Positions 50,481 to 63,933 of a DNA stretch of 64,000 nt are shown piece after piece. The notes beneath the pieces are model-generated. The model was given only the letters and a program-made list of their open reading frames with translations. It made no database searches and was not told the DNA's origin. The DNA is taken from positions 1-64,000 of the forward strand of contig NW_005434537.1 of assembly GCF_000315625.1 (NCBI RefSeq). Direction: 5' to 3'. Source of the DNA: Guillardia theta CCMP2712 (taxonomy: Eukaryota; Cryptophyceae; Pyrenomonadales; Geminigeraceae). Positions within the stretch are counted from its first letter, which is position 1. Each line of letters begins with the position of its first letter. A program made the position numbers and the translations under genes.

Positions 50481-53400
50481 CCCCCCTGTTTCTCGACGGA
50501 TCCTGCCGGCCGGGCCCGTCAGTAGACCGACTGCAGCCTTCAGCCCCGCCTCAGACCCCCTGGAGGCCCGCCAGGAGGCTAAGTGTCCGGAGATTGGCCG
50601 GGGGCCCGATCTCTCCGGGCGGCCGTGACCGGTCAGCGGACCGTGTCAGCAGGCCCGTGACATGTCAGCCGGCTGACAGGGGCCGTGACCCGGCTGACAG
50701 GCTCACCTGACCGGTCACGTGACACATCACGTGACCGAGACAAGACTTTTTTATATCGCAGATCCAAAAACCCATAGGACATTTCTCCCAGGGGGAAGAA
50801 AACCTCCCTTGACCCCCCTGTTTCTCGACGGATCCTGCCGGCCGGGCCCGTCAGTAGACCGACTGCAGCCTTCAGCCCCGCCTCAGACCCCCTGGAGGCC
50901 CGCCAGGAGGCTAAGTGTCCGGAGATTGGCCGGGGGCCCGATCTCTCCGGGCGGCCGTGACCGGTCAGCGGACCGTGTCAGCAGGCCCGTGACATGTCAG
51001 CCGGCTGACAGGGTCCGTGACCCGGCTGACAGGCTCACCTGACCGGTCACGTGACACATCACGTGACCGAGACAAGACTTTTTTATATCGCAGATCCAAA
51101 AACCCATAGGACATTTCTCCCAGGGGGAAGAAAACCTCCCTTGACCCCCCTGTTTCTCGACGATCCTGCCGGCCGGGCCCGTCAGTAGACCGACTGCAGC
51201 CTTCAGCCCCGCCTCAGACCCCCTGGAGGCCCGCCAGGAGGCTAAGTGTCCGGAGATTGGCCGGGGGCCTGATCTCTCCGGGCGGCCGTGACCGGTCAGC
51301 GGACCGTGTCAGCAGGCCCGTGACATGTCAGCCGGCTGACAGGGGCCGTGACCCGGCTGACAGGCTCACCTGACCGGTCACGTGACACATCACGTGACCG
51401 AGACAAGACTTTTTTATATCGCAGATCCAAAAACCCATAGGGCATTTCTCCCAGGGGAAGAAAACCTCCCTTGACCCCCCTGTTTCTCGACGGATCCTGC
51501 CGGCCGGGCCCGTCAGTAGACCGACTGCAGCCTTCAGCCCCGCCTCAGACCCCCTGGAGGCCCGCCAGGAGGCTAAGTGTCCGGAGATTGGCCGGGGGCC
51601 TGATCTCTCCGGGCGGCCGTGACCGGTCAGCGGACCGTGTCAGCAGGCCCGTGACATGTCAGCCGGCTGACAGGGGCCGTGACCCGGCTGACAGGCTCAC
51701 CTGACCGGTCACGTGACACATCACGTGACCGAGACAAGACTTTTTTATATCGCAGATCCAAAAACCCATAGGACATTTCTCCCAGGGGGAAGAAAACCTC
51801 CCTTGACCCCCCTGTTTCTCGACGGATCCTGCCGGCCGGGCCCGTCAGTAGACCGACTGCAGCCTTCAGCCCCGCCTCAGACCCCCTGGAGGCCCGCCAG
51901 GAGGCTAAGTGTCCGGAGATTGGCCGGGGGCCTGATCTCTCCGGGCGGCCGTGACCGGTCAGCGGACCGTGTCAGCAGGCCCGTGACATGTCAGCCGGCT
52001 GACAGGGGCCGTGACCCGGCTGACAGGCTCACCTGACCGGTCACGTGACACATCACGTGACCGAGACAAGACTTTTTTATATCGCAGATCCAAAAACCCA
52101 TAGGACATTTCTCCCAGGGGAAGAAAACCTCCCTTGACCCCCCTGTTTCTCGACGGATCCTGCCGGCCGGCCCGTCAGTAGACCGACTGCAGCCTTCAGC
52201 CCCGCCTCAGACCCCCTGGAGGCCCGCCAGGAGGCTAAGTGTCCGGAGATTGGCCGGGGGCCCGATCTCTCCGGGCGGCCGTGACCGGTCAGCGGACCGT
52301 GTCAGCAGGCCCGTGACATGTCAGCCGGCTGACAGGGGCCGTGACCCGGCTGACAGGCTCACCTGACCGGTCACGTGACACATCACGTGACCGAGACAAG
52401 ACTTTTTTATATCGCAGATCCAAAAACCCATAGGACATTTCTCCCAGGGGGAAGAAAACCTCCCTTGACCCCCCTGTTTCTCGACGGATCCTGCCGGCCG
52501 GGCCCGTCAGTAGACCGACTGCAGCCTTCAGCCCCGCCTCAGACCCCCTGGAGGCCCGCCAGGAGGCTAAGTGTCCGGAGATTGGCCGGGGGCCCGATCT
52601 CTCCGGGCGGCCGTGACCGGTCAGCGGACCGTGTCAGCAGGCCCGTGACATGTCAGCCGGCTGACAGGGGCCGTGACCCGGCTGACAGGCTCACCTGACC
52701 GGTCACGTGACACATCACGTGACCGAGACAAGACTTTTTTATATCGCAGATCCAAAAACCCATAGGACATTTCTCCCAGGGGAAGAAAACCTCCCTTGAC
52801 CCCCCTGTTTCTCGACGGATCCTGCCGGCCGGGCCCGTCAGTAGACCGACTGCAGCCTTCAGCCCCGCCTCAGACCCCCTGGAGGCCCGCCAGGAGGCTA
52901 AGTGTCCGGAGATTGGCCGGGGGCCTGATCTCTCCGGGCGGCCGTGACCGGTCAGCGGACCGTGTCAGCAGGCCCGTGACATGTCAGCCGGCTGACAGGG
53001 TCCGTGACCCGGCTGACAGGCTCACCTGACCGGTCACGTGACACATCACGTGACCGAGACAAGACTTTTTTATATCGCAGATCCAAAAACCCATAGGACA
53101 TTTCTCCCAGGGGGAAGAAAACCTCCCTTGACCCCCCTGTTTCTCGACGGATCCTGCCGGCCGGGCCCGTCAGTAGACCGACTGCAGCCTTCAGCCCCGC
53201 CTCAGACCCCCTGGAGGCCCGCCAGGAGGCTAAGTGTCCGGAGATTGGCCGGGGGCCTGATCTCTCCGGGCGGCCGTGACCGGTCAGCGGACCGTGTCAG
53301 CAGGCCCGTGACATGTCAGCCGGCTGACAGGGTCCGTGACCCGGCTGACAGGCTCACCTGACCGGTCACGTGACACATCACGTGACCGAGACAAGACTTT

Positions 53401-56400
53401 TTTATATCGCAGATCCAAAAACCCATAGGACATTTCTCCCAGGGGAAGAAATCCTCCCTTGACCCCCCTGTTTCTCGACGGATCCTGCCGGCCGGGCCCG
53501 TCAGTAGACCGACTGCAGCCTTCAGCCCCGCCTCAGACCCCCTGGAGGCCCGCCAGGAGGCTAAGTGTCCGGAGATTGGCCGGGGGCCCGATCTCTCCGG
53601 GCGGCCGTGACCGGTCAGCGGACCGTGTCAGCAGGCCCGTGACATGTCAGCCGGCTGACAGGGGCCGTGACCCGGCTGACAGGCTCACCTGACCGGTCAC
53701 GTGACACATCACGTGACCGAGACAAGACTTTTTTATATCGCAGATCCAAAAACCCATAGGACATTTCTCCCAGGGGGAAGAAAACCTCCCTTGACCCCCC
53801 TGTTTCTCGACGGATCCTGCCGGCCGGGCCCGTCAGTAGACCGACTGCAGCCTTCAGCCCCGCCTCAGACCCCCTGGAGGCCCGCCAGGAGGCTAAGTGT
53901 CCGGAGATTGGCCGGGGGCCTGATCAGGCTCTCCGGGCGGCCGTGACCGGTCAGCGGACCGTGTCAGCAGGCCCGTGACATGTCAGCCGGCTGACAGGGG
54001 CCGTGACCCGGCTGACAGGCTCACCTGACCGGTCACGTGACACATCACGTGACCGAGACAAGACTTTTTTATATCGCAGATCCAAAAACCCATAGGACAT
54101 TTCTCCCAGGGGGAAGAAAACCTCCCTTGACCCCCCTGTTTCTCGACGGATCCTGCCGGCCGGGCCCGTCAGTAGACCGACTGCAGCCTTCAGCCCCGCC
54201 TCAGACCCCCTGGAGGCCCGCCAGGAGGCTAAGTGTCCGGAGATGGGCCCGATCTCTCCGGGCGGCCGTGACCGGTCAGCGGACCGTGTCAGCAGGCCCG
54301 TGACATGTCAGCCGGCTGACAGGGGCCGTGACCCGGCTGACAGGCTCACCTGACCGGTCACGTGACACATCACGTGACCGAGACAAGACTTTTTTATATC
54401 GCAGATCCAAAAACCCATAGGACATTTCTCCCAGGGGAAGAAAACCTCCCTTGACCCCCCTGTTTCTCGACGGATCCTGCCGGCCGGGCCCGTCAGTAGA
54501 CCGACTGCAGCCTTCAGCCCCGCCTCAGACCCCCTGGAGGCCCGCCAGGAGGCTAAGTGTCCGGAGATTGGCCGGGGGCCCGATCTCTCCGGGCGGCCGT
54601 GACCGGTCAGCGGACCGTGTCAGCAGGCCCCGTGACATGTCAGCCGGCTGACAGGGGCCGTGACCCGAGCTGACAGGCTCACCTGACCGGGTCACGTGAC
54701 CACATCACGTGACCGAGACAAGACTTTTTTATATCGCAGATCCAAAAACCCATAGGACATTTCTCCCAGGGGGAAGAAAACCTCCCTTGACCCCCCCTGT
54801 TTCTCGACGGATCTGCCGGCCGGGCCCGTCAGTAGACCGACTGCAGCCTTTCAGCCCCGCCTCAGACCCCTGGAGGCCCGCCAGGAGGCTAAGTGTCCGG
54901 AGATTGGCCGGGGGCCTCAGCTCTCCGGGCGGCCGTGACCGGTCAGCGGACCGTGTCAGCAGGCCCGTGACATGTCAGCCGGCTGACAGGGGCCGTGACC
55001 CGGCTGACAGGCTCACCTGACCGGTCACGTGACACATCACGTGACCGAGACAAGACTTTTTTATATCGCAGATCCAAAAACCCATAGGACATTTCTCCCA
55101 GGGGGAAGAAAACCTCCCTTGACCCCCCTGTTTCTCGACGGATCCTGCCGGCCGGGCCCGTCAGTAGACCGACTGCAGCCTTCAGCCCCGCCTCAGACCC
55201 CCTGGAGGCCCGCCAGGAGGCTAAGTGTCCGGAGATTGGCCGGGGGCCTGATCTCTCCGGGCGGCCGTGACCGGTCAGCGGACCGTGTCAGCAGGCCCGT
55301 GACATGTCAGCCGGCTGACAGGGGCCGTGACCCGGCTGACAGGCTCACCTGACCGGTCACGTGACACATCACGTGACCGAGACAAGACTTTTTTATATCG
55401 CAGATCCAAAAACCCATAGGACATTTCTCCCAGGGGGAAGAAAACCTCCCTTGACCCCCCTGTTTCTCGACGGATCCTGCCGGCCGGGCCCGTCAGTAGA
55501 CCGACTGCAGCCTTCAGCCCCGCCTCAGACCCCCTGAGCCCGCCAGAAGGCTAAGTGTCCGGAGATTGGCCGGGGGCCTTGATCTCTCCGGGCGGCCGTG
55601 ACCGGTCAGCGGACCGTGTCAGCAGGCCCGTGACATGTCAGCCGGCTGACAGGGGCCGTGACCCGGCTGACAGGCTCACCTGACCGGTCACGTGACACAT
55701 CACGTGACCGAGACAAGACTTTTTTATATCGCAGATCCAAAAACCCATAGGACATTTCTCCCAGGGGAAGAAAACCTCCCTTGACCCCCCTGTTTCTCGA
55801 CGGATCCTGCCGGCCGGGCCCGTCAGTAGACCGACTGCAGCCTTCAGCCCCGCCTCAGACCCCCTGGAGGCCCGCCAGGAGGCTAAGTGTCCGGAGATTG
55901 GCCGGGGGCCTGATCTCTCCGGGCGGCCGTGACCGGTCAGCGGACCGTGTCAGCAGGCCCGTGACATGTCAGCCGGCTGACAGGGTCCGTGACCCGGCTG
56001 ACAGGCTCACCTGACCGGTCACGTGACACATCACGTGACCGAGACAAGACTTTTTTATATCGCAGATCCAAAAACCCATAGGACATTTCTCCCAGGGGAA
56101 GAAAACCTCCCTTGACCCCCCTGTTTCTCGACGGATCCTGCCGGCCGGGCCCGTCAGTAGACCGACTGCAGCCTTCAGCCCCGCCTCAGACCCCCTGGAG
56201 GCCCGCCAGGAGGCTAAGTGTCCGGAGATTGGCCGGGGGCCTGATCTCTCCGGGCGGCCGTGACCGGTCAGCGGACCGTGTCAGCAGGCCCGTGACATGT
56301 CAGCCGGCTGACAGGGGCCGTGACCCGGCTGACAGGCTCACCTGACCGGTCACGTGACACATCACGTGACCGAGACAAGACTTTTTTATATCGCAGATCC

Positions 56401-58751
56401 AAAAACCCATAGGACATTTCTCCCAGGGGGAAGAAAACCTCCCTTGACCCCCCTGTTTCTCGACGGATCCTGCCGGCCGGGCCCGTCAGTAGCCTGACGA
56501 CTGCAGCCTTCAGCCCCGCCTCAGACCCCCTGGAGGCCCGCCAGGAGGCTAAGTGTCCGGAGATTGGCCGGGGGCCTGATCTCTCCGGGCGGCCGTGACC
56601 GGTCAGCGGACCGTGTCAGCAGGCCCGTGACATGTCAGCCGGCTGACAGGGGCCGTGACCCGGCTGACAGGCTCACCTGACCGGTCACGTGACACATCAC
56701 GTGACCGAGACAAGACTTTTTTATATCGCAGATCCAAAAACCCATAGGACATTTCTCCCAGGGGGAAGAAAACCTCCCTTGACCCCCCTGTTTCTCGACG
56801 GATCCTGCCGGCCGGGCCCGTCAGTAGACCGACTGCAGCCTTCAGCCCCGCCTCAGACCCCCTGGAGGCCCGCCAGGAGGCTAAGTGTCCGGAGATTGGC
56901 CGGGGGCCTGATCTCTCCGGGCGGCCGTGACCGGTCAGCGGACCGTGTCAGCAGGCCCGTGACATGTCAGCCGGCTGACAGGGGCCGTGACCCGGCTGAC
57001 AGGCTCACCTGACCGGTCACGTGACACATCACGTGACCGAGACAAGACTTTTTTATATCGCAGATCCAAAAACCCATAGGACATTTCTCCCAGGGGGAAG
57101 AAAACCTCCCTTGACCCCCCTGTTTCTCGACGGATCCTGCCGGCCGGGCCGGTCAGTAGACCGACTGCAGCCTTCAGCCCCGCCTCAGACCCCCTGGAGG
57201 CCCGCCAGGAGGCTAAGTGTCCGGAGATTGGCCGGGGGCCTGATCTCTCCGGGCGGCCGTGACCGGTCAGCGGACCGTGTCAGCAGGCCCGTGACATGTC
57301 AGCCGGCTGACAGGGGCCGTGACCCGGCTGACAGGCTCACCTGACCGGTCACGTGACACATCACGTGACCGAGACAAGACTTTTTTATATCGCAGATCCA
57401 AAAACCCATAGGACATTTCTCCCAGGGGGAAGAAAACCTCCCTTGACCCCCCTGTTTCTCGACGGATCCTGCCGGCCGGGCCCGTCAGTAGACCGACTGC
57501 AGCCTTCAGCCCCGCCTCAGACCCCCTGGAGGCCCGCCAGGAGGCTAAGTGTCCGGAGATTGGCCGGGGGCCTGATCTCTCCGGGCGGCCGTGACCGGTC
57601 AGCGGACCGTGTCAGCAGGCCCGTGACATGTCAGCCGGCTGACAGGGGCCGTGACCCGGCTGACAGGCTCACCTGACCGGTCACGTGACACATCACGTGA
57701 CCGAGACAAGACTTTTTTATATCGCAGATCCAAAAACCCATAGGACATTTCTCCCAGGGGGAAGAAAACCTCCCTTGACCCCCCTGTTTCTCGACGGATC
57801 CTGCCGGCCGGGCCCGTCAGTAGACCGACTGCAGCCTTCAGCCCCGCCTCAGACCCCCTGGAGGCCCGCCAGGAGGCTAAGTGTCCGGAGATTGGCCGGG
57901 GGCCTGATCTCTCCGGGCGGCCGTGACCGGTCAGCGGACCGTGTCAGCAGGCCCGTGACATGTCAGCCGGCTGACAGGGGCCGTGACCCGGCTGACAGGC
58001 TCACCTGACCGGTCACGTGACACATCACGTGACCGAGACAAGACTTTTTTATATCGCAGATCCAAAAACCCATAGGACATTTCTCCCAGGGGAAGAAAAC
58101 CTCCCTTGACCCCCCTGTTTCTCGACGGATCCTGCCGGCCGGGCCCGTCAGTAGACCGACTGCAGCCTTCAGCCCCGCGTCAGACCCCCTGGAGGCCCGC
58201 CAGGAGGCTAAGTGTCCGGAGATTGGCCGGGGGCCTGATCTCTCCGGACGGCCGTGACCGGTCAACGGACCGTGTCAGCAGGCCCGTGACATGTCAGCCG
58301 GCTGACAGGGTCCGTGACCCGGCTGACAGGCTCACCTGACCGGTCACGTGACACATCACGTGACCGAGACAAGACTACGTTATATCGCAGATCCACAAAC
58401 CCATAGGACATTTCTCCCAGGGGGAAGAAAACCTCCCTTGACCCCCCTGTTTCTCGACGGATCCTGCCGGCCGGGCCCGTCAGTAGACCGACTGCAGCCT
58501 TCAGCCCCGCCTCAGACCCCCTGGAGGCCCGCCAGGAGGCTAAGTGTCCGGAGATTGGCCGGGGGCCTGATCTCTCCGGGCGGCCGTGACCGGTCAGCGG
58601 ACCGTGTCAGCAGGCCCGTGACATGTCAGCCGGCTGACAGGGGCCGTGACCCGGCTGACAGGCTCACCTGACCGGTCACGTGACACATCACGTGACCGAG
58701 ACAAGACTTTTTTATATCGCAGATCCAAAAACCCATAGGACATTTCTCCCA
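50426..58751. repeat. Right terminal tandem repeat array, about 25 copies of 331-332 bp
   Basis: Head-to-tail copies in the same orientation as the left array, mostly more than 95% identical by eye. They differ by one G in a CCCAGGGG(G)AAG run (the 331/332 difference), a C/T in GGGGGCC(C/T)GATC and a G/T in ACAGGG(G/T)CCG. A few copies carry small indels (around 53930, 54244, 54630-54920 and 55537). The array begins inside the unit (CAGATCCAAAAACCC) where the TBP gene is cut. Relative to a full unit, about 32 bp is missing across the core. Recurrent 107-codon frames in the array are periodic artefacts, not genes. Confidence 0.95.
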
Positions 58752-59991
58752 TAGCGTTGTCGGGTCAAGGAACTTGCTGACAATTGGGATTTGTACCAGA
58801 TCCAGGCATTTTCCAGTACAAAATTGTGTGTGAGTAAAAAATCGAAGGATTGGAAGGTTTGAAAATCCATTTCCAGCGCTGCACGTTCAACGGCAACCGG
58901 GGGTAATTGAGAGCTTAGATAAGTAAACAGTTGTTCCTATTGCCTTTGCATAGGATCACTTGGCCCTTGTATAGTGGAGTAATGATTTGTACCAGAACCT
59001 GATGGGTAGGCGTGGTAGTAATTCAAATGATTTGAACCCAACGGACGCGACACTGAGGGGGGTGGGGGGTACAGGTCTTGGTCTGGTACTGTAATGGGTA
59101 CCTTTTAAAATACATTTAGCAGAGGGGGTCTCCCTCCCCATCTCCCTGCCCTCCGCACTTGCGCATCCCTATCCTTCCCTGTCCATGAGTCTCAGACTCT
59201 CGTCAGACCTTCCCTGATGACCCTCAACTTTCTTTGACGCTTCTGTCTGCCTTGTCCTTCCTCAACTTGCTGGAAATTCAAACTCTGAAACCATGCCCAT
59301 GAGTTGACAAGCACTGAGTTTCTCAGTTTGAATGCGGGAGGAAAGATGATTCATGGAATGAAACTCAGTGGTTCATATTTCAAGCTGATAGATACGAGTC
59401 GTATAGCACTGGCTTATGACTGTCATTTTACTTCTCAATGATACAGCATCAAGAACTTGCTCTCGATCCATCAGTACTTGCAAAGGGTCATTTTTCAGAC
59501 AGAACTTCGAGTTCATCTTTATTTTGCGTCGATCCACACGATGACATCTGTTTGATACACTATGTTTGATGAATATCAAGAAAGAGGCTGAACTGTGCAC
59601 CGCTTGACTGAATTTTCTACAATACTCTTCAATTGTGTAAGAGAGCATGTCACATGTAATCATACCAGGCAAACAAGTCACAGTATCGCTCCAAACCGCG
59701 TTGTGCTTGAAACTGAGACTCTACATGAAGATGTTATCGGACTAGTCGAATGATGTACAACTTTATGGTGATACGTGGTTTAGAACTGTTGCAAAGCGGA
59801 CATGGGAATATGTAGCGGCCTAGGTGATGTTTTCAACGTACTTCAATAAAACAAAGCCAAGTTGTTGCTAACAACATCATCATTTCTCCATGAGCCTGCA
59901 TGACCTGATGTACATGTTAGAGAAGTCGATGCTCATTCATCAAAAGAGTGGTTAGACAAGAAATTGGTAGATGCTTCTGCGCAGCATTCTT

Positions 59992-60055
59992 GTGTATGTG
60001 GAATCGTGCACACTCACCGTCGTGTGTATGTGGAATCGTGCACACTCACCGTCGA
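59992..60055. repeat. Tandem duplication of about 31 bp inside the transposon
   Basis: Two adjacent copies of a unit beginning TGTGTATGTGGAATCGTGCA. Confidence 0.8.
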
Positions 60056-60151
60056 TACATTGTCCTTATCATCTGGAATGGTTAACTTTCGCTGCAAGTA
60101 ATGGTTGGAATGCCGGCGATGCATTGCAGCCTGCATAGCACCTGAGCGCTT

Positions 60152-60200
60152 TGTTCCACTTATCGCTTGGTTCCTTTGTTCCACTTATCGCTTGGTTCCA
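60152..60200. repeat. Tandem duplication of about 24 bp inside the transposon
   Basis: Two adjacent copies of a unit containing GTTCCACTTATCGCTTGGTT. Confidence 0.8.
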
Positions 60201-61526
60201 AACAATTGATGATATCGCAGCATGCAACTCGCATTGGCCCAAGGGTGTCAAGCGAGGAAAAGATCAGGATGATGGAAGGGCGAGAATGCAGCGAATAAGA
60301 GAAGCTGTTCAGGCTCAGTTTACTTTGTGTAAGAAAATGCCAATGCGTTGTACATGTTAGGTCACAAAGAAAGAGGCAAGAAAGCTCAGGTATGAGACTC
60401 GAGAAGAAAGATTTATTCAAAAGGGTATGTCCATTTTCGTCTGCATGATTCAATCGGATCCAACATCAATTCATTGCTCCTGATACCATGTCAGTCTAGT
60501 CACAACAAAGATATCAGCACCTTGAAAATTTCTTGCTTCGACTCGAGGTGAAGGAAATGAAATATGATTTACAATGCTATAAGGGGTATCGTTTTGTCGC
60601 TCAAAGCGTCTTGATTGTAAGTCATGAAATAGAACACGACATGCAATCAATTTGCAAGTCATGCCTTCATGTGGTACCTCATCACTGCCATTTGATGAAT
60701 GCACTGGTATTCCTTGAAACTCTTTACATGCCTTGGCAATACTCTTGCATATTGCTCAGACCGCCCTCAAGCCCGACTCTTTGCAGCAGATTCCTATGAA
60801 ATAAGTATAGATCATGCTGTCTCCGTGACATGCTTCATGACTTCCTACTTATTGCTCATGAGAGTCAATGTCATCCATCGTACAGCGCCACTAGCGGACA
60901 GTCCGTGCGGAGTACTCCTTATTCAAGCTGCTAAAATCTATGATGATCAACCCTCTTTACATGTGTTTGCAATCACAGAGATGTTTTCAGACTGCTGCGC
61001 TCACACCAGATTCTGCAGGGATTGCCTCTGCTTGTCCTGGTCTGAGCTCTCCTGCTGCAGATGAGTCACGTCTGCGTAACACTCACTTGCTAACCTTGGA
61101 TATGCAACCAGGGAAGGGAAGGGGCAAGGCTTGAGAGCTCCCTCTGATCTACAAGGGTGGTCTATGTTGGTCGGAGGCAGGGTAGGGTCCAAAACTTGAC
61201 CCCATCGGAGAAGGGACTTTCACTGGGAAACAGGTGGGTCCAAAGCATCATAGTTTGAACAGGGGAGGTACCGCATAAACTATTTTGGTACAAGTTTTCC
61301 TAACAGTACTCGAATATGTACCATAAAATTGGTACTGTTGGTACAATTATTTGCTACCAGGAAGTACCCTACCCCCTTAAACAGGTCCCAACCAATTTGA
61401 ATCAGCTCCCAGCCGACTGACCCACCCCAGACCCCAACTGCCATTTGCTATTCACATATGTGGAAGGATACCCCCACAGAAAACTATTGGAAACCAGAGG
61501 GGTCAGTTGAGAGCGACAACGCTATG

Positions 61527-63193
61527 CCAGGGGGAAGAAAACCCGTGACCGGTCAGCGGACCGTGTCAGCAGGCCCGTGACATGTCAGCCGGCTGACAGG
61601 GGCCTTCAGCCCCGCCTCAGACCCCCTGGAGGCCCGCCAGGAGGCTAAGTGTCCGGAGATTGGCCGGGGGCCTGATCTCTCCGGGCGGCCGTGACCGGTC
61701 AGCGGACCGTGTCAGCAGGCCCGTGACATGTCAGCCGGCTGACAGGGGCCGTGACCCGGCTGACAGGCTCACCTGACCGGTCACGTGACACATCACGTGA
61801 CCGAGACAAGACTTTTTTATATCGCAGATCCAAAAACCCATAGGACATTTCTCCCAGGGGGAAGAAAACCTCCCTTGACCCCCCTGTTTCTCGACGGATC
61901 CTGCCGGCCGGGCCGGTCAGTAGACCGACTGCAGCCTTCAGCCCCGCCTCAGACCCCCTGGAGGCCCGCCAGGAGGCTAAGTGTCCGGAGATTGGCCGGG
62001 GGCCTGATCTCTCCGGGCGGCCGTGACCGGTCAGCGGACCGTGTCAGCAGGCCCGTGACATGTCAGCCGGCTGACAGGGGCCGTGACCCGGCTGACAGGC
62101 TCACCTGACCGGTCACGTGACACATCACGTGACCGAGACAAGACTTTTTTATATCGCAGATCCAAAAACCCATAGGACATTTCTCCCAGGGGGAAGAAAA
62201 CCTCCCTTGACCCCCCTGTTTCTCGACGGATCCTGCCGGCCGGGCCCGTCAGTAGACCGACTGCAGCCTTCAGCCCCGCCTCAGACCCCCTGGAGGCCCG
62301 CCAGGAGGCTAAGTGTCCGGAGATTGGCCGGGGGCCTGATCTCTCCGGGCGGCCGTGACCGGTCAGCGGACCGTGTCAGCAGGCCCGTGACATGTCAGCC
62401 GGCTGACAGGGGCCGTGACCCGGCTGACAGGCTCACCTGACCGGTCACGTGACACATCACGTGACCGAGACAAGACTTTTTTATATCGCAGATCCAAAAA
62501 CCCATAGGACATTTCTCCCAGGGGAAGAAAACCTCCCTTGACCCCCCTGTTTCTCGACGGATCCTGCCGGCCGGGCCCGTCAGTAGACCGACTGCAGCCT
62601 TCAGCCCCGCCTCAGACCCCCTGGAGGCCCGCCAGGAGGCTAAGTGTCGGAGATTGGCCGGGGGCCTGATCTCTCCGGCGGCCGTGACCGGTCAGCGGAC
62701 GTGTCAGCAGGCCCGTGACATGTCAGCCGGCTGACAGGGGCCGTGACCCGGCTGACAGGCTCACCTGACCGGTCACGTGACACATCACGTGACCGAGACA
62801 AGACTTTTTTATTATGATCGCAGATCCAAAAACCCATAGGACATTTCTCCCAGGGGGAAGAAAACCTCCCTTGACCCCCCTGTTTCTCGACGGATCCTGC
62901 CGGCCGGGCCGGTCAGTAGACCGACTGCAGCCTTCAGCCCCGCCTCAGACCCCCTGGAGGCCCGCCAGGAGGCTAAGTGTCCGGAGATTGGCCGGGGGCC
63001 TGATCTCTCCGGGCGGCCGTGACTCGGTGACCGGTCAGCGGACCGTGTCAGCAGGCCCGTGACATGTCAGCCGGCTGACAGGGGCCGTGACCCGGCTGAC
63101 AGGCTCACCTGACCGGTCACGTGACACATCACGTGACCGAGACAAGACTTTTTTATATCGCAGATCCAAAAACCCATAGGACATTTCTCCCAG
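61527..63193. repeat. Right array continued, about 5 copies, first copy rearranged
   Basis: The same 331-332 bp unit resumes after the transposon. The first copy is scrambled: AAGAAAACC joins directly to CGTGACCGGTCAGCGG, and GACAGGGG joins directly to CCTTCAGCCCCG, so internal segments are missing. Later copies are regular apart from small indels near 62650-62700, 62812 and 63025. The array is cut at 63193 by the LTR. Confidence 0.9.
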
Positions 63194-63828
63194 TGTCAGA
63201 GCTCATAGGAACCGAGCCCGAGTCAGACAAAGGCCTATGAGGATGAAAGGACAGTTGGCTGTCTCGTGCTCGTGTTCGAAGCTGACTTCTCCTGGATGAC
63301 CCAGGATACTCTACTCCAGTGTGAAGCTGCTGAAAGGACCCCTGTGGAGGCCTTTGTTGCAGCAACCGTGTACCCGTGGGGGACTTACAAGGTAAACAGA
63401 AGGGGTGCGTCTTGTGCAGTACGACCCGTTGGAAACAGCTTGCTGCCATGCAAGGACGGGGTTCTCTTCCCTGCGAGAGAGCATGGTATCCTCTCGAAGG
63501 TCAGAAGGGATGCTTGTCAACTTCCAAGAACAGGACACCCCTCCTTTCTGTAGCCAAGAGACGGCACCCCTGGCTCATTCCTCGAAGCTATAAAAGGATG
63601 AAACTCGTCAGAGCTAGGTGGTCCTCTTCCCCTTTCGTGTGTGTGCCACGATTGTTGAGACGTCTTTGTGTGTATCGTCTTGTCTTGTTTTGTGTGTGTG
63701 TGTGAAAGAAATAAAAGAGAGTTAGATCTCCTTCTGTTTCACCGCTTTCCCTCTTAGTAGAGAAATCCAACGTGAGTTCTTATTGAACTGCGCTTGAAGG
63801 TCCACTCGAGAATCTTCGAGGTGTGACA
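63194..63828 (+). mobile_element. 5' LTR of a retrotransposon, about 635 bp
   Basis: The LTR begins TGTCA and ends TGACA, a 5 bp inverted end of the TG...CA type. It carries a TATAAAAG promoter at about 63589-63596 and an AATAAA poly(A) signal near 63709, in the order expected of an LTR. It interrupts a repeat unit directly after TTCTCCCAG. The 3' LTR is beyond the window. Confidence 0.75.
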
Positions 63829-63834
63829 TAAAAT

Positions 63835-63850
63835 TGGTAGCAAGGTTGTG
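63835..63850 (+). other. Retrotransposon primer-binding site
   Basis: TGGTAGCAAGGTTGTG starts 6 nt after the LTR. TGGTAGCA is the complement of a tRNA 3' end of the initiator-methionine type (canonical TGGTAGCAGAGG); here the following bases differ. Confidence 0.55.
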
Positions 63851-63933
63851 ATCGGTGATAGAGATCGAGTCTTCTCTCTTCCCCTCCCTTTCTCCACTGT
63901 TCTTCTGCTTCTTCCTACGCTTACGTCGCGTAG

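Larger units (their letters stand above)
58752..61526. mobile_element. Inverted-repeat DNA transposon inserted in the repeat array, about 2.8 kb
   Basis: The ends carry matching inverted repeats, TAGCGTTGTCG on the left and CGACAACGCTA on the right (13 bp if the flanking CA/TG is counted). A 3 bp CCA appears on both sides (58749-58751 and 61527-61529), consistent with a target-site duplication within CTCCCAGGGGG. The interior is AT-richer than the array and has no long reading frame, so it looks non-autonomous or decayed. It holds two short tandem duplications, about 31 bp at 59992-60055 and about 24 bp at 60152-60200. Superfamily is not assigned. Confidence 0.75.

Noticed and set aside
50719-58671. 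Recurrent 77-107 codon frames (MTHHVTETR... type) in the tandem repeat
   Set aside because: They recur once per 331-332 bp unit, are broken by unit-level indels and have no coding-like features beyond the repeat period.
59373-59681. 102-codon frame in the DNA transposon
   Set aside because: Short, no transposase motif (DDE/D) visible, and other frames of similar size occur by chance in this AT-richer DNA.
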